Shown in pieces: positions 33,915-42,266 of a stretch of DNA of 64,000 nucleotides. The number at the start of each line of letters is the position of its first letter. Position 1 is the first letter of the stretch. A program made the translations under genes and the position numbers. The stretch is from Candidatus Bilamarchaeum dharawalense (GTDB lineage Archaea; Micrarchaeota; Micrarchaeia; Anstonellales; Bilamarchaeaceae). Under the pieces are notes generated by a model. That model saw only the letters and a program-made list of their open reading frames with translations, did not search any database and was not told where the DNA came from. The stretch lies in contig CABMJJ010000007.1 in NCBI GenBank assembly GCA_902386555.1, positions 62,001 to 126,000 on the forward strand. The letters run 5' to 3'.

Positions 33915-34376
33915 TTATTCATCTGACGCGCACAAAAATGGCTCGACATTCATTGAATAATCATAAAGCTCATGTGGTTTGAAGAATCTTGGAATTTCCT
34001 TGGCAGCTGTTTCTTTGGAATCAGAAGCGTGTATAACGTTTCTTGATGTGCTGTTGGAGAAATCCCCTCGGATTGTTCCTGCAGGAGCTTTTGAAGCATT
34101 GGTTGGGCCAACTATGGTCCTCGTTACTTCAACTGCTTCCTTACCTTCTATGGCAACTGCGATGATTGGATTTTCAGTTACAAATTTTTCCAAATCTGGA
34201 TAGAAGGGTTTGCTAACTAGATGAGCATAATGCTCACGGGCAAGTTCCTTGGTCATCTTGAGCATCTTCAATCCAACGATCTTGAAACCTTTTCTTTCAA
34301 ATCGAAGAACGATCTCGCCGATTAGACCACGTTGAACTGCATCAGGCTTGAGAAGAAGCAAAGTTCTTTCTTTCAT
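33915..34376 (-). CDS. ndk: Nucleoside diphosphate kinase
   Basis: Balances NTP pools by moving phosphate through an active-site histidine. TLLLLKPDAVQRGLIGEI at the start, and NVIHASDSKETA with the catalytic His, are diagnostic. 153 residues. Last gene of the conserved L7Ae-S28e-L24e-Ndk operon, 4 bases after L24e. Confidence 0.96.
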   Translation of the reverse strand: MKERTLLLLKPDAVQRGLIGEIVLRFERKGFKIVGLKMLKMTKELAREHYAHLVSKPFYPDLEKFVTENPIIAVAIEGKEAVEVTRTIVGPTNASKAPAGTIRGDFSNSTSRNVIHASDSKETAAKEIPRFFKPHELYDYSMNVEPFLCASDE

Positions 34377-34380
34377 GAAA

Positions 34381-34578
34381 TCACTTCTTTTTGGCTTGTC
34401 GACCAGTAAACTTTCTTGCTGCTGGAGTCCATTTCTGCCTTCTACCTTCTCTACCTAGGCCGAGTGCATTCTTTTTACATTTGCTCGAACATAGGTGAAA
34501 GATCGTACCGTCTTTCTTTATATATATCAGACCAGTACCTTTCAGCACTGGACTATCACAAAAAGAACAATTAGGCAT
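34381..34578 (-). CDS. rpl24e: Ribosomal protein L24e
   Basis: 65-residue zinc-binding large-subunit protein. CSFCDSPVLKGTGLIYIKKDG and HLCSSKCKKNALGLGRE give the four-Cys zinc site and family signature, and it ends RQAKKK. Within the L7Ae operon. Confidence 0.95.
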   Translation of the reverse strand: MPNCSFCDSPVLKGTGLIYIKKDGTIFHLCSSKCKKNALGLGREGRRQKWTPAARKFTGRQAKKK

Positions 34579-34582
34579 TGCT

Positions 34583-34789
34583 TCACCTTGACTTAATCTC
34601 CTTGGCTTCTCTATCAGTTTCTAAAAGGACAACTACCATTCCTTTTTTGACAGGGCCTTTAACATTTCTGAGTATAACTCTACCTGCGTCAGGACCTTCT
34701 AACACTTTACAGAGAACTTGATAAATCTCTCCGTAAACACCGGTCTTGGCGCGAATTTCGACAATCTCTGCTGGATATCCATCTGCCAT
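34583..34789 (-). CDS. rps28e: Ribosomal protein S28e
   Basis: 68-residue OB-fold small-subunit protein. [26 protein letters not shown] and the RGKGPVKKG-like [24 protein letters not shown] segment match the family. It lies 4 bases before L24e and 5 bases after L7Ae. Confidence 0.95.
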   Translation of the reverse strand: MADGYPAEIVEIRAKTGVYGEIYQVLCKVLEGPDAGRVILRNVKGPVKKGMVVVLLETDREAKEIKSR

Positions 34790-34794
34790 TCAAA

Positions 34795-35160
34795 TCACTT
34801 TTTTTGTGGTTTCGGTAGTTTTTTGATAATGTCCTGGAGTTTTTCGGTAGCTCCACCTGCATTTTCAACTGCGACTGCAGAAGTTCCAACTTCAATACCA
34901 ACGGCAACTCCCAAGTCTTTTTTTGTTGGGACAAATGCGTATGGAATGTTGAATTCTTTACAGAGCATCGGAATGTGAACGACTACTTCTTCAGGTGTTA
35001 CATCACCAGCGATAACTACAAACTGAGCTGATTTTCTCTCAATTGATTTCGTAGTCTCGTTAACTCCCTTTTTTATTTTACCTGCGTCCTTTGCAACAGA
35101 GAGCATTTCCACTATTTGCGGTACCAGTTCTACTGGTATTTCTAAATCTATATATCCCAT
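34795..35160 (-). CDS. rpl7ae: Ribosomal protein L7Ae
   Basis: K-turn RNA-binding protein shared by the large subunit, C/D and H/ACA guide RNPs and archaeal RNase P. KKGVNETTKSIERKSAQFVVIAGDVTPEEVV contains the RNA-binding loop, followed by LCKEFNIPYAFVPTKKDLG. 121 residues. First gene of its operon; GAGGTG lies before the ATG. Its presence fits the guide- and structured-RNA candidates in this window. Confidence 0.96.
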   Translation of the reverse strand: MGYIDLEIPVELVPQIVEMLSVAKDAGKIKKGVNETTKSIERKSAQFVVIAGDVTPEEVVVHIPMLCKEFNIPYAFVPTKKDLGVAVGIEVGTSAVAVENAGGATEKLQDIIKKLPKPQKK

Positions 35161-35272
35161 ATTTACACCTCATTTCATCGGTTTAAGAAAATCGATCACA
35201 AAATTTGACTGATTTTGTGCAAATCGCAAATTACGAATTTACAATTTGGTGAGAATAGAATATTCAAACGGA

Positions 35273-35280
35273 TTTAAAAG
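35273..35280 (-). promoter_or_regulatory. TATA box for L7Ae operon
   Basis: CTTTTAAATC on the minus strand, predicting a start near 35250 and a ~90-base leader. The leader can form CACAAAA/TTTTGTG and ATCGGTTT/AAAATCGAT hairpins, the second just before the ribosome-binding site. L7Ae autoregulation through its leader is known in other archaea; I could not confirm a k-turn here. Confidence 0.45.
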
Positions 35281-35292
35281 ACTTGGTACTGG

Positions 35293-35673
35293 CTAGATAA
35301 CCGAGCAACTTACTGACCTGACCCCCTTATGTTTTTTGAGTATACTGAAAAGTTCTCGAATTCGTTTGGCGTCTGCACAGATTATCAAAACTTCTAGACA
35401 AACACCAACATGATGCTGGTGAATCACGGTTTTGATAGTATCCTCAAAATTATGAAGAAGATCTGAGATGCTATGTTTTTCAGATTCCTTATAGGTCACA
35501 ACAAAAACACTATCAACATGACCCTTGAGAGATTCCATGATCCGGTATTCATTGATTAATGACTGAAGAGTAGTACGAAGAAGTTTGGATCTGCTTTTGA
35601 AACCAAGTGTTTGTTGAACTCGATCAAGTTCCTTCAATGTTTCATTATCCAGGGACATGCTAATAATTTCCAA
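35293..35673 (-). CDS. NikR/CopG-like metal-responsive regulator
   Basis: 126 residues: N-terminal ribbon-helix-helix (MEIISMSLDNETLKELDRVQQTLGFKSRSK gives the strand and two helices) and a C-terminal ACT-like domain with HQHHVGVCLEVLI, the NikR-type nickel-site region (His-x-His-His...Cys). The start is TTG 35673: GGTGA lies just before it and the first five residues are needed for the DNA-binding strand; ATG 35658 has no such site. Divergent from a ZIP transporter with a palindromic site between them, so likely its regulator. Confidence 0.85.
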   Translation of the reverse strand: MEIISMSLDNETLKELDRVQQTLGFKSRSKLLRTTLQSLINEYRIMESLKGHVDSVFVVTYKESEKHSISDLLHNFEDTIKTVIHQHHVGVCLEVLIICADAKRIRELFSILKKHKGVRSVSCSVI

Positions 35674-35710
35674 AGGATCACCGATTATTAAGTTTTTTAA
35701 GAAAACAATG

Positions 35711-35729
35711 AAATAGTTATTAACTATTT
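35711..35729. promoter_or_regulatory. Palindromic operator between NikR-like and ZIP genes
   Basis: Perfect 9-bp inverted repeat AAATAGTTA-T-TAACTATTT. It lies 33 bases before the ZIP ATG, overlapping where its promoter should be, and 38 bases from the regulator start. It is a good candidate binding site for the ribbon-helix-helix protein. Confidence 0.65.
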
Positions 35730-35761
35730 AACAAATATTTATTAATACTTGGAGTGGACAA

Positions 35762-36505
35762 ATGATTATGCTTTTAGAAATAATAATCGCAACTGTGGTT
35801 GTAAGCCTGGTTTCACTCATAGGAGTTGCACTGCTTTCTTTGAATAAAAAAACTATGGATACGACGGTATTTGTCATATTAAGTTTTGCCATTGGAACAT
35901 TGCTTGCTGCAACGTTTTTTGATCTTTTTCCAGAAGCCCTTGAGAAACTGGATGCACGAAGTGTTTTCACAACCACCCTTGGCGGTATTATTGTATTCTT
36001 TATTATAGAAAGACTGGTACACTGGCACCACGAACACCATGATCATGCCAAACATGAAAAACCAGTTGCCTGGTTGGTCCTTATTGGTGATGGAGTACAC
36101 AATTTCTTTGATGGAGTAGCCATTGCGGCAAGTTTTCTTACATCAATGGAATTGGGGGTAACAACCACCCTGGCTATAATTGCACATGAGATTCCACAGG
36201 AATTGAGTGATTTCACTTTGTTACGATATGCTGGTTTTTCAACGAAAAAAGCTTTGGCGTTTAATTTTGTGAGTGCATTAACAGCCATTGCAGGTGCACT
36301 GGCATTTTATTATCTGGCGGGATATGTGGACAATATTGAACCCTATGGTCTTGCTTTCACTGCAGGTGCATTCATTTACATTGCAGGAACAGATTTACTC
36401 CCAGAACTTCATAAAGAGGAAAAAAGATCAAAATCCATGGTCCAGCTTGTTGCCATGCTGCTTGGTATTGCAACCATATGGGTTGTAGTTAATCTATTGC
36501 ACTAG
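35762..36505 (+). CDS. ZIP family metal transporter
   Basis: Eight-helix ZIP-type uptake transporter for zinc or other divalent metals. A His-rich loop between helices III and IV (HWHHEHHDHAKHE) and the metal-path motifs HNFFDGVAI and HEIPQELSD in helices IV and V are present. 247 residues. GGAG lies 9 bases before ATG. Controlled in all likelihood by the divergent NikR-like protein. Confidence 0.92.
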   Translation: MIMLLEIIIATVVVSLVSLIGVALLSLNKKTMDTTVFVILSFAIGTLLAATFFDLFPEALEKLDARSVFTTTLGGIIVFFIIERLVHWHHEHHDHAKHEKPVAWLVLIGDGVHNFFDGVAIAASFLTSMELGVTTTLAIIAHEIPQELSDFTLLRYAGFSTKKALAFNFVSALTAIAGALAFYYLAGYVDNIEPYGLAFTAGAFIYIAGTDLLPELHKEEKRSKSMVQLVAMLLGIATIWVVVNLLH

Positions 36506-36660
36506 CAGAATTCACAAACACCTGATTCTGCACCTTTCTTTTTGTATTCCTGATAGTGTTGTGGACCACAAAAGTATGCTTTTACACCAGCGATATTTTG
36601 TCTTTCGATCCATTTTTTTGCATCAGTAGTACCACAAACTAAGCATTTTTTCTCGCTCAT
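36502..36660 (-). CDS. Small zinc-ribbon protein
   Basis: 52 residues, missed by the ORF track. It reads MSEKKCLVCGTTDAKKW, then KAYFCGPQHYQEY and a C-terminal CEFC: two Cys pairs plus a His for zinc. This layout is like small archaeal zinc-finger or TRASH-like metal-binding proteins. GGTG precedes ATG on the minus strand. The stop overlaps the ZIP stop (convergent), so a metal-related role is possible but unproven. Confidence 0.7.
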   Translation of the reverse strand: MSEKKCLVCGTTDAKKWIERQNIAGVKAYFCGPQHYQEYKKKGAESGVCEFC

Positions 36661-36769
36661 AAAAACACCAGATTTGGAATTTAGTTCAACAGATTAATAT
36701 TACTTGCTGCAATTTTAACAAATACTAGTTCCGCTTTCCAATGGAACTCGGTTCCATGTGCACAGAGAA

Positions 36770-36845
36770 CTTTGTTGTTTTCAAAAGCGAAAAAAGAGTG
36801 GGAGGCGAAAAATGCTTGGGCATTTTTACACCTCAAAAAAAATAA
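36770..36845 (-). ncRNA. C-rich sRNA candidate, copy 2
   Basis: On the minus strand: hairpin AAAAATGCC/GGCATTTTT-type stem, then CGCCTCCCACTCT, then a T-rich part with a weak CTTTTGAAAA hairpin. It shares 11 bases (CCTCCCACTCT) with copies at 29.1 and 54.98 kb. A separate CAGGGCG...CGCCCTG hairpin (about 36846-36876) lies just upstream in that orientation. No coding potential. Confidence 0.42.
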
Positions 36846-36902
36846 CAGGGCGGACCTCCCTGTTTATCGCCCTGAGTTCTGCCCCATTGCAGAAGGTGAC
36901 CA

Positions 36903-37031
36903 TTATACATTAACAGTTACCATCACCTCCCTAGCGTATTGTATTAGTATGTCAAATACTTCCTGCTCACTTGAATCAAGTTCGCTTCTGTATTTGAATA
37001 ATGAATTCAGTTTTTCTTCAACTCTGTTCAT
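36903..37031 (-). CDS. Small acidic helical protein
   Basis: 42 residues (MNRVEEKLNSLFKYRSEL...). The track start adds an implausible 18 residues; ATG 37031 lies 6 bases after GAGGTG. The protein is a single predicted amphipathic helix region with no cysteine. It lies in an otherwise noncoding 1.2-kb stretch. The good ribosome-binding site and plausible composition make it likely, but the family is unknown. Confidence 0.5.
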   Translation of the reverse strand: MNRVEEKLNSLFKYRSELDSSEQEVFDILIQYAREVMVTVNV

Positions 37032-37084
37032 ACCCACACCTCTGTTAATATGATGAGACCCTAGATGGGTCCCCACTGGTCGCA

Positions 37085-37739
37085 CAACCGGGAGAGTTCC
37101 CCCGACTTATTTACAGAGAAGAAAAACCATACTGACTATATAAACAAAACTAGACACCTCATTTCCGCGCCAGCTTTTGGTAAAGGCTGGACCAAAACTA
37201 GTTAGTTATTTTTAGCTAAAAGTAGCGTATTATGAGGTAAGAGTACAGGGAAATTAGTGGTGATTCTGGACCAAACAAAAAAACCCACACGAGTAACGGC
37301 GGTGAACGCCACATTGGGAAGTCTACACTCATGTGGGTCAAATAAACACCCATCCAAAAAATCAAAGAAAATGAGATTTAAAAAGGGGTCCAAGGGGCAA
37401 CACCCCTTAAACAAACTGGACTCGGTAGAAGAGATAGGACAAAACGGATTGAACTTAACCCACCCGCACATCCAATTGTACTCTTCAATGCACAAGACTT
37501 ACGTAGATGGCACGGATTTCGTACGACGAGGCAAGGTCCAGACGCCGTATTAATGGCCAAAAACCACCCAGAGGAATCTATGCATACCATTTCCAAGGCA
37601 ACCGAATTGTCCTTGCCCCTTAAATAAAGGGGGTAATATATTATATGGAAAAATTCTTAATTCTTTCTATTTTATATGAAATTTTACAGAAAAAGCTATG
37701 AATAATTGTAATAACTTAACAGATAATATATGTTTGATG
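37085..37739. other. Long structured intergenic region
   Basis: No convincing gene lies in these 655 bases. Structures visible: the recurrent two-hairpin element at 37170; a long stem CCCACA-GAGT...ACTC-TGTGGG (37283-37338) enclosing GGCG-GTGAA-CGCC; a nested GTCCA/TGGAC stem around AAGGGG/CCCCTT (about 37393-37430); and CCCCTT/AAGGGG at 37616-37633, perhaps a terminator. One or more noncoding RNAs are likely. The plus ORF at 37257 lacks a start signal and overlaps these stems. Confidence 0.5.
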
Positions 37740-38477
37740 TTATTTTTTAAACATATTGTTTAGAGCATCCATATTTTTTTGAGTGTATTTTATAAGTAAC
37801 TTTTCATCTTTTTCTGTTAATTTATCCACTGCCATGCCCCAATGAATCGCAATCCTATCGCCAATTCTTGGTTTGATTAACCAGACTCCATTACGAACCA
37901 GATCTATTTTGCAAATTTTATTTTTTAGCAGAAAACCATTTTTCCAAGAAATACTAAAACGATCTACTTTGGCAGACTTATCAGACAATGAAAGAATTTT
38001 ACCCGAAGTGATGCAACAGGAATCGAAATTTTGAATTGATTTTTTCACCTTGTCTGTAACAAAGTGCACATAGAGTGCATTGAAACTGTGATGGGGGTTC
38101 AATCCTTCTGGAAGATTCTGTGCCAGGTTTTTCCCTTTAATTGAATTTTTCGGAAAAAGTTCACTAACAAGAAAATCTTTCATAGATTTGTGGGAAACAT
38201 TTTCAAGAAGAGAATTTCCAATCCAAAAAGCATGAACAACTTTTCGATTAAATGGTTTTAGATTATTTTCACGGGCAATAAGAGATAGATAGGCATATTG
38301 AACCCGGAATTTTCTTAGTTCTTTTTCCAGAATAGAAGAATTCCTTCCAGCTAAACAACCAGTAAGAATTTTTGAAAAGGAAGAGGCACCGCAATAGCCA
38401 TGGCTATTTGGTGGAAATGCATAGCAGGCAGAGAAGGTGAGACTGTCCATAGTACTCTTATTCGCACGGGATAACAT
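37740..38477 (-). CDS. DUF6390-like protein, hydrogenase-associated
   Basis: 245 residues. CYAFPPNSHGYCGASSFSK near the start, HAFWIGNSLLE in the middle and NPHHSFNALYVHFV match what I recall of DUF6390 proteins, which occur beside NiFe hydrogenase genes. The Cys and His residues could bind iron or nickel. ATG 38450 (MDSLTFSACYAF) is an alternative start. It lies 2 kb from the hydrogenase subunits, so a role in maturation or electron transfer is inferred from context. Confidence 0.65.
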   Translation of the reverse strand: MLSRANKSTMDSLTFSACYAFPPNSHGYCGASSFSKILTGCLAGRNSSILEKELRKFRVQYAYLSLIARENNLKPFNRKVVHAFWIGNSLLENVSHKSMKDFLVSELFPKNSIKGKNLAQNLPEGLNPHHSFNALYVHFVTDKVKKSIQNFDSCCITSGKILSLSDKSAKVDRFSISWKNGFLLKNKICKIDLVRNGVWLIKPRIGDRIAIHWGMAVDKLTEKDEKLLIKYTQKNMDALNNMFKK

Positions 38478-38516
38478 TTAAAAAGATTCGGTGAGCTAGA
38501 CAAGCAGGTGACCATA

Positions 38517-39533
38517 ATGGCCGATGCTGCAAGAGCGATAAGAGAAGTAGATAGAAGACCAGTTGCTGTGCCATCATCAGCAGCTGCTACGAAACCAAGA
38601 AGTGAAGGTTTGGCATTAACTATTAGTGCAGAAGAAAGAGCAAGATTTATTGCCGCTGCAGAAAGATTTGACAGATCTAGACCAGGAACAGAAGAAAGGT
38701 TTTTAGCAATGAAAGATTTTCTCCCGCTTTTTAGAGCCACCCACCGAAGATTAAGCTTGAAATCCGCAGAAAAAGATGCAACTGATGAGGATCGAGAACG
38801 CCATAGGGCGGTTGTAGAAAAGATAAAGACGATGGTTGAGGAATTACGGGAAGGGTGTAGCTCACACAGATACGAACTTCGGCATATTGCCTTTAGGGTT
38901 TTGGCTGAAACTAAATTTGTAGGAGAGATAACAACAATTGCAGAGAGGAGTAAACACGAAGACATGAGAGAAGCAGCATTCCAATATTTAGTAGATGATA
39001 TAGCAAGGACGATTGGGACAACTCAGAATGTCCCAGCCACAGCAACAAGAACATTCACAGTAGATGATGATGGAAATGTTGCGAAGGTAATACCCTTTTC
39101 TTCCGTAACGAGTGCAGAAAGAAAACAAGCACAAGAAATGGTTGCAAGAAAAAAAGATGCGTTGTTGGACCTTGGCCTAAAAGCTTGGTTCAGCGACACA
39201 AGACAAAAGATAGCGGAATATTTTGCAAATGCAGGAGACGTGTCTAGATTGGAAAAGATGAAAGCTGAGATAAAGTACCCAGATACCAGAATTTTGCTGG
39301 GTGACTTGCTTGCCAGAATGGACAGGAATGCTGCCACCACGGCTCAGTTAGTAGAAAGATGTATTACAGACCACTTCGGTGGAGGGAAGCCTGAGCGCAA
39401 AGGAGATGACATTGCGCTTCCGCCGATTGTTGAGATTGGATCAAAAAGAAGAAAACCGCCAAGCGATGGTGCAGGGGATATGTTTGTACCGCCAGCAACT
39501 GGAACGGATAACTACGCCACGGCTCAGGCATAA
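38517..39533 (+). CDS. Hypothetical helical protein
   Basis: 338 residues from ATG 38517, chosen because AGGTGA lies 5-10 bases before it; the track GTG is 3 codons earlier. Mostly alpha-helical and rich in Arg, Ala and Glu, with HEAT-like helical pairs possible around residues 85-170 (YELRHIAFRVLAE, HEDMREAAFQYLVDD). The C-terminal ~50 residues are Pro/Gly-rich and disordered. No family recognised; style similar to the truncated protein at the window start. Confidence 0.65.
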   Translation: MADAARAIREVDRRPVAVPSSAAATKPRSEGLALTISAEERARFIAAAERFDRSRPGTEERFLAMKDFLPLFRATHRRLSLKSAEKDATDEDRERHRAVVEKIKTMVEELREGCSSHRYELRHIAFRVLAETKFVGEITTIAERSKHEDMREAAFQYLVDDIARTIGTTQNVPATATRTFTVDDDGNVAKVIPFSSVTSAERKQAQEMVARKKDALLDLGLKAWFSDTRQKIAEYFANAGDVSRLEKMKAEIKYPDTRILLGDLLARMDRNAATTAQLVERCITDHFGGGKPERKGDDIALPPIVEIGSKRRKPPSDGAGDMFVPPATGTDNYATAQA

Positions 39534-40432
39534 TCAATTGTAATTTTTCCTATTTTTATTATATTAGACAGACCAATTGCCATCGCACAACCAATTAGAA
39601 TGAGTACGATGCTTGCTAGATCGGTAAGTGTTAGAACCGTGTTTAGGAAAACCAGATTTAGAACTGTCGTAACAATTCCGCCTAGGGTGAATATTGCCGT
39701 GGCCTTGAATACCGGGATGTATTTAAGCGAGGTATACCAGGTTGTCATAAAACCAAATAGGAGCAACGAGGTTATTCCAAGCCAGATCAGCACTGATGAA
39801 TCAAAAATAAAGGATGACGCCGAACCTGTCACAAACATGTAAGAGAGTAAAACAACAGAGCCAAAGAGCATTCTTGAAACCATTAACACTCTTGGTTCGA
39901 TATCAGCCAGTAATTTTCTAGAGATAGTATATTCCAATGCCCAAAAAACAGTGGCCACTAGAACCACCATCTGACCAAGACCAAATGTCAGATCACTTGA
40001 AAGAAGAATTGCATTCCCTGCAAGGATGAGGAAGGCTGCAATGAGATCATTTCTTTCTGGTTTTTCCTTGAGGATTAGAAAACCAAAAACTGCTGCGAAG
40101 AGGAATAATGAACGGTAAATGAACGAACTCACTACCGCTCCCCCAAGTTTAAGGCCCCAGAAAAATAATCCGAATGGGATACTGCCACCGATAATGCCAA
40201 CCAGGATCAGTAATGCCCACTGTTTTCTTGAAAGATTGCGGAAATTTTTTATTTCGTTGAAAGCAAAAACAACTGCCACGAGAAAAATAAGTGCGCCTAT
40301 GTTCTTCATTGCAGTGTAGACAATTGGATCGGTCATTTTCACTGCCATTCCATTAACAAAAACGGAAATACCGCTGATTACTGCTGCTGCCAGAGCTAAC
40401 ATTAATCCTTTAGAAAGATTATTACGTTGCAT
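39524..40432 (-). CDS. EamA/DMT superfamily transporter
   Basis: Ten hydrophobic helices in two homologous five-helix halves, the drug/metabolite transporter layout. FIYRSLFLFAAVFGFLILKEKPERNDLIAAFLI in the first half and FTLGGIVTTVLNLVFLN in the second are EamA-like. 302 residues. Ends overlap the convergent gene by 10 bases and its start is divergent from the hydrogenase small subunit. Substrate unknown. Confidence 0.85.
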   Translation of the reverse strand: MQRNNLSKGLMLALAAAVISGISVFVNGMAVKMTDPIVYTAMKNIGALIFLVAVVFAFNEIKNFRNLSRKQWALLILVGIIGGSIPFGLFFWGLKLGGAVVSSFIYRSLFLFAAVFGFLILKEKPERNDLIAAFLILAGNAILLSSDLTFGLGQMVVLVATVFWALEYTISRKLLADIEPRVLMVSRMLFGSVVLLSYMFVTGSASSFIFDSSVLIWLGITSLLLFGFMTTWYTSLKYIPVFKATAIFTLGGIVTTVLNLVFLNTVLTLTDLASIVLILIGCAMAIGLSNIIKIGKITIDYA

Positions 40433-40483
40433 GACTTATGTTCGTATGAAAAGATTTTAAATTCTGGTGAACAATCTGAATTA

Positions 40484-40987
40484 ATGAGAAAATTACGCAT
40501 AGGTTGGTTCACGTTTACTTGCTGTGAGGACAGCTCCATTCTGTTCGTAGAATTAATGAACAAAAATTATTTTACCTGGAAAAAGCTTGTTGATTTTAGA
40601 TATTGCAAAGTGATTAAATCAAAAAATGTCTTCGATGAGTTTGATGTGGCATTTGTGGAAGGAGCCATATCCAATGACAGAGACAAGGAAAGATTAATGC
40701 AAATCAGAGCTAAAGCAAAATATCTTGTTGCCATTGGAGCCTGTGCCTGCAACGGGGGGCCATCGGCACAGAGAAACGAGTTTTCAGATCATGTTAAAGT
40801 AAAAATTCAACCATTTCTTATGAAGTGGAATCTCTATGAAAAAGTTTTGAAGTTGGATGATGTGGTCAAAGTGGATGATAAGGTGGATGGATGTCCAATG
40901 GTAGAACAGACATTCTTGAATACCCTGGATAAATATCTGAAATTATTTGGGATCGTGGAGGGAGAAAATGCACAGCCAAAACTTTGA
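40484..40987 (+). CDS. NiFe hydrogenase small subunit (NuoB-like)
   Basis: Fe-S subunit passing electrons between the NiFe site and a partner. FTFTCCEDSSILFVELM replaces the usual CxxC: two adjacent Cys are followed by Glu-Asp. AIGACACNGGPSAQR and KVDGCPMVEQTFL supply the other ligands, so one cluster ligand may be Asp or the spare Cys. I start at Met 20 of the track ORF (GGTGA upstream). It overlaps the large-subunit start by 20 bases. No diaphorase or ferredoxin subunits are adjacent. Confidence 0.85.
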   Translation: MRKLRIGWFTFTCCEDSSILFVELMNKNYFTWKKLVDFRYCKVIKSKNVFDEFDVAFVEGAISNDRDKERLMQIRAKAKYLVAIGACACNGGPSAQRNEFSDHVKVKIQPFLMKWNLYEKVLKLDDVVKVDDKVDGCPMVEQTFLNTLDKYLKLFGIVEGENAQPKL

Positions 40988-42266
40988 TATTACAATTAAA
41001 GACCTAAGCAAAATAGAGGGCCACACGGACCTGGAAGTAGAAGTAAGGAAGGGAAAGGTGATTCGGGCAAAGCTTAAGATTGACGAGAATAAACGATTTT
41101 TTAACGAGGCAGTGGTGGGCAAACCAGCCTTGGGTGTCCATCAGATGGTATCAAGAATATGTGGAACCTGTTCCATAGCACACCTGATGTGCTGTATAAA
41201 TTCCATTGAAAATGCACTTGAGATTAAACCATCGGAACAAACCATGAAACTGAGAAACCTGCTTTTTCATGGTCTAAATATCAGGGATCATGCAATGCAC
41301 CTCTATCTTTTCTGTTTACCCGATGTTTTTGGCAAAGACTCGATATTGGAATTTGCAGACGAAGGATATGAACATGATCTGATCCACAAGGCCTTTGACA
41401 TAAAAAGCGTGGGTAATGATCTTAGTATTTTGATTGGTGGACGGGCAATACATTCACCCTTTCCTCAGGTAGGCGGATTCTTAAAAATACCAAAAAACGA
41501 GGATGCAAAAAAAATTGCACAGAAACTTAGAGGCATACGACAGTCTGCCATGGAATTTGTAGAAATATTTTACAAATCAGATTTGAAATTTGATACTGAA
41601 ACTACCTACATTGCACTTAGAAATGATAGTTTCAGCTATCTTGGCGGAAATTTGATGACTTCCGATGGAATTTGTATTCCAAAAAAAAGCTTCCGTGAAC
41701 ATTTGCAAAAGTTTGTCATTCCCTATTCCCAGGCACCGGGATTTGAATATGCAGGTAAACCCTATGTGGTGGGTGCCCTGGCAAGAATGAACATCAGCAA
41801 GGACACACTTCATAAAAATACGAAAAAGGATTTGACCAGATATTTGAACGTCTTCCCTTCCAAGAATATTTTCCACAACAATCTGGCACAGGCAATCGAA
41901 ATTATTCACTGTATTGATAGTGCAATTGAAATTCTGGAAACAACGGAATTCAAAGACGAGCCAAAGATGGTCATAAAACCAAGAAAAGCAGAAGGAGTTG
42001 GTGTTCTTGAAGCACCAAGAGGGACATTATTCTATAATATAAAGATAGATGATGCTGGGAAAGTGGAATTTGTAGACCTTGTGATACCCACTTCACAGAA
42101 TCAGATAAAGATAGACAAGGACATTGGAGCACTGGTACAGAAAAAATTAGATAGTGGGATGAAAAAAGATGACATACCACTGGAAGTGGAGAAATTAGTT
42201 CGTGCCTATGATCCGTGCATGAGTTGTGCTACCCACTTTTTGAAAGTAAAGTGGCGTGAAAGCTAA
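40968..42266 (+). CDS. NiFe hydrogenase large subunit
   Basis: Carries the NiFe active site. SRICGTCSIAHLMC gives the first CxxC pair and the C-terminal DPCMSCATH the second, followed by a nine-residue tail that a maturation protease should remove after His. The start is ATG 40968 after GGAGGGAG; the track start is a TTG inside the small subunit. 432 residues. It resembles group 3 soluble hydrogenases, but with only two subunits here the electron partner is unclear. A HyaD-type protease lies 0.7 kb away. Confidence 0.92.
   Translation: MHSQNFDITIKDLSKIEGHTDLEVEVRKGKVIRAKLKIDENKRFFNEAVVGKPALGVHQMVSRICGTCSIAHLMCCINSIENALEIKPSEQTMKLRNLLFHGLNIRDHAMHLYLFCLPDVFGKDSILEFADEGYEHDLIHKAFDIKSVGNDLSILIGGRAIHSPFPQVGGFLKIPKNEDAKKIAQKLRGIRQSAMEFVEIFYKSDLKFDTETTYIALRNDSFSYLGGNLMTSDGICIPKKSFREHLQKFVIPYSQAPGFEYAGKPYVVGALARMNISKDTLHKNTKKDLTRYLNVFPSKNIFHNNLAQAIEIIHCIDSAIEILETTEFKDEPKMVIKPRKAEGVGVLEAPRGTLFYNIKIDDAGKVEFVDLVIPTSQNQIKIDKDIGALVQKKLDSGMKKDDIPLEVEKLVRAYDPCMSCATHFLKVKWRES

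Noticed and set aside
35160-35250. L7Ae-binding k-turn in the L7Ae leader
   Set aside because: Hairpins are present but the tandem G-A pairs needed for a k-turn do not line up convincingly.
37283-37338. Similarity of GAGTAACGGCGG to a 23S rRNA segment
   Set aside because: Only about a dozen bases match and the context is a local hairpin; treated as coincidence.
37257-37553. 98-residue plus ORF in the structured region
   Set aside because: GTG start without ribosome-binding site, biased composition, and it overlaps long complementary stems; more likely noncoding.
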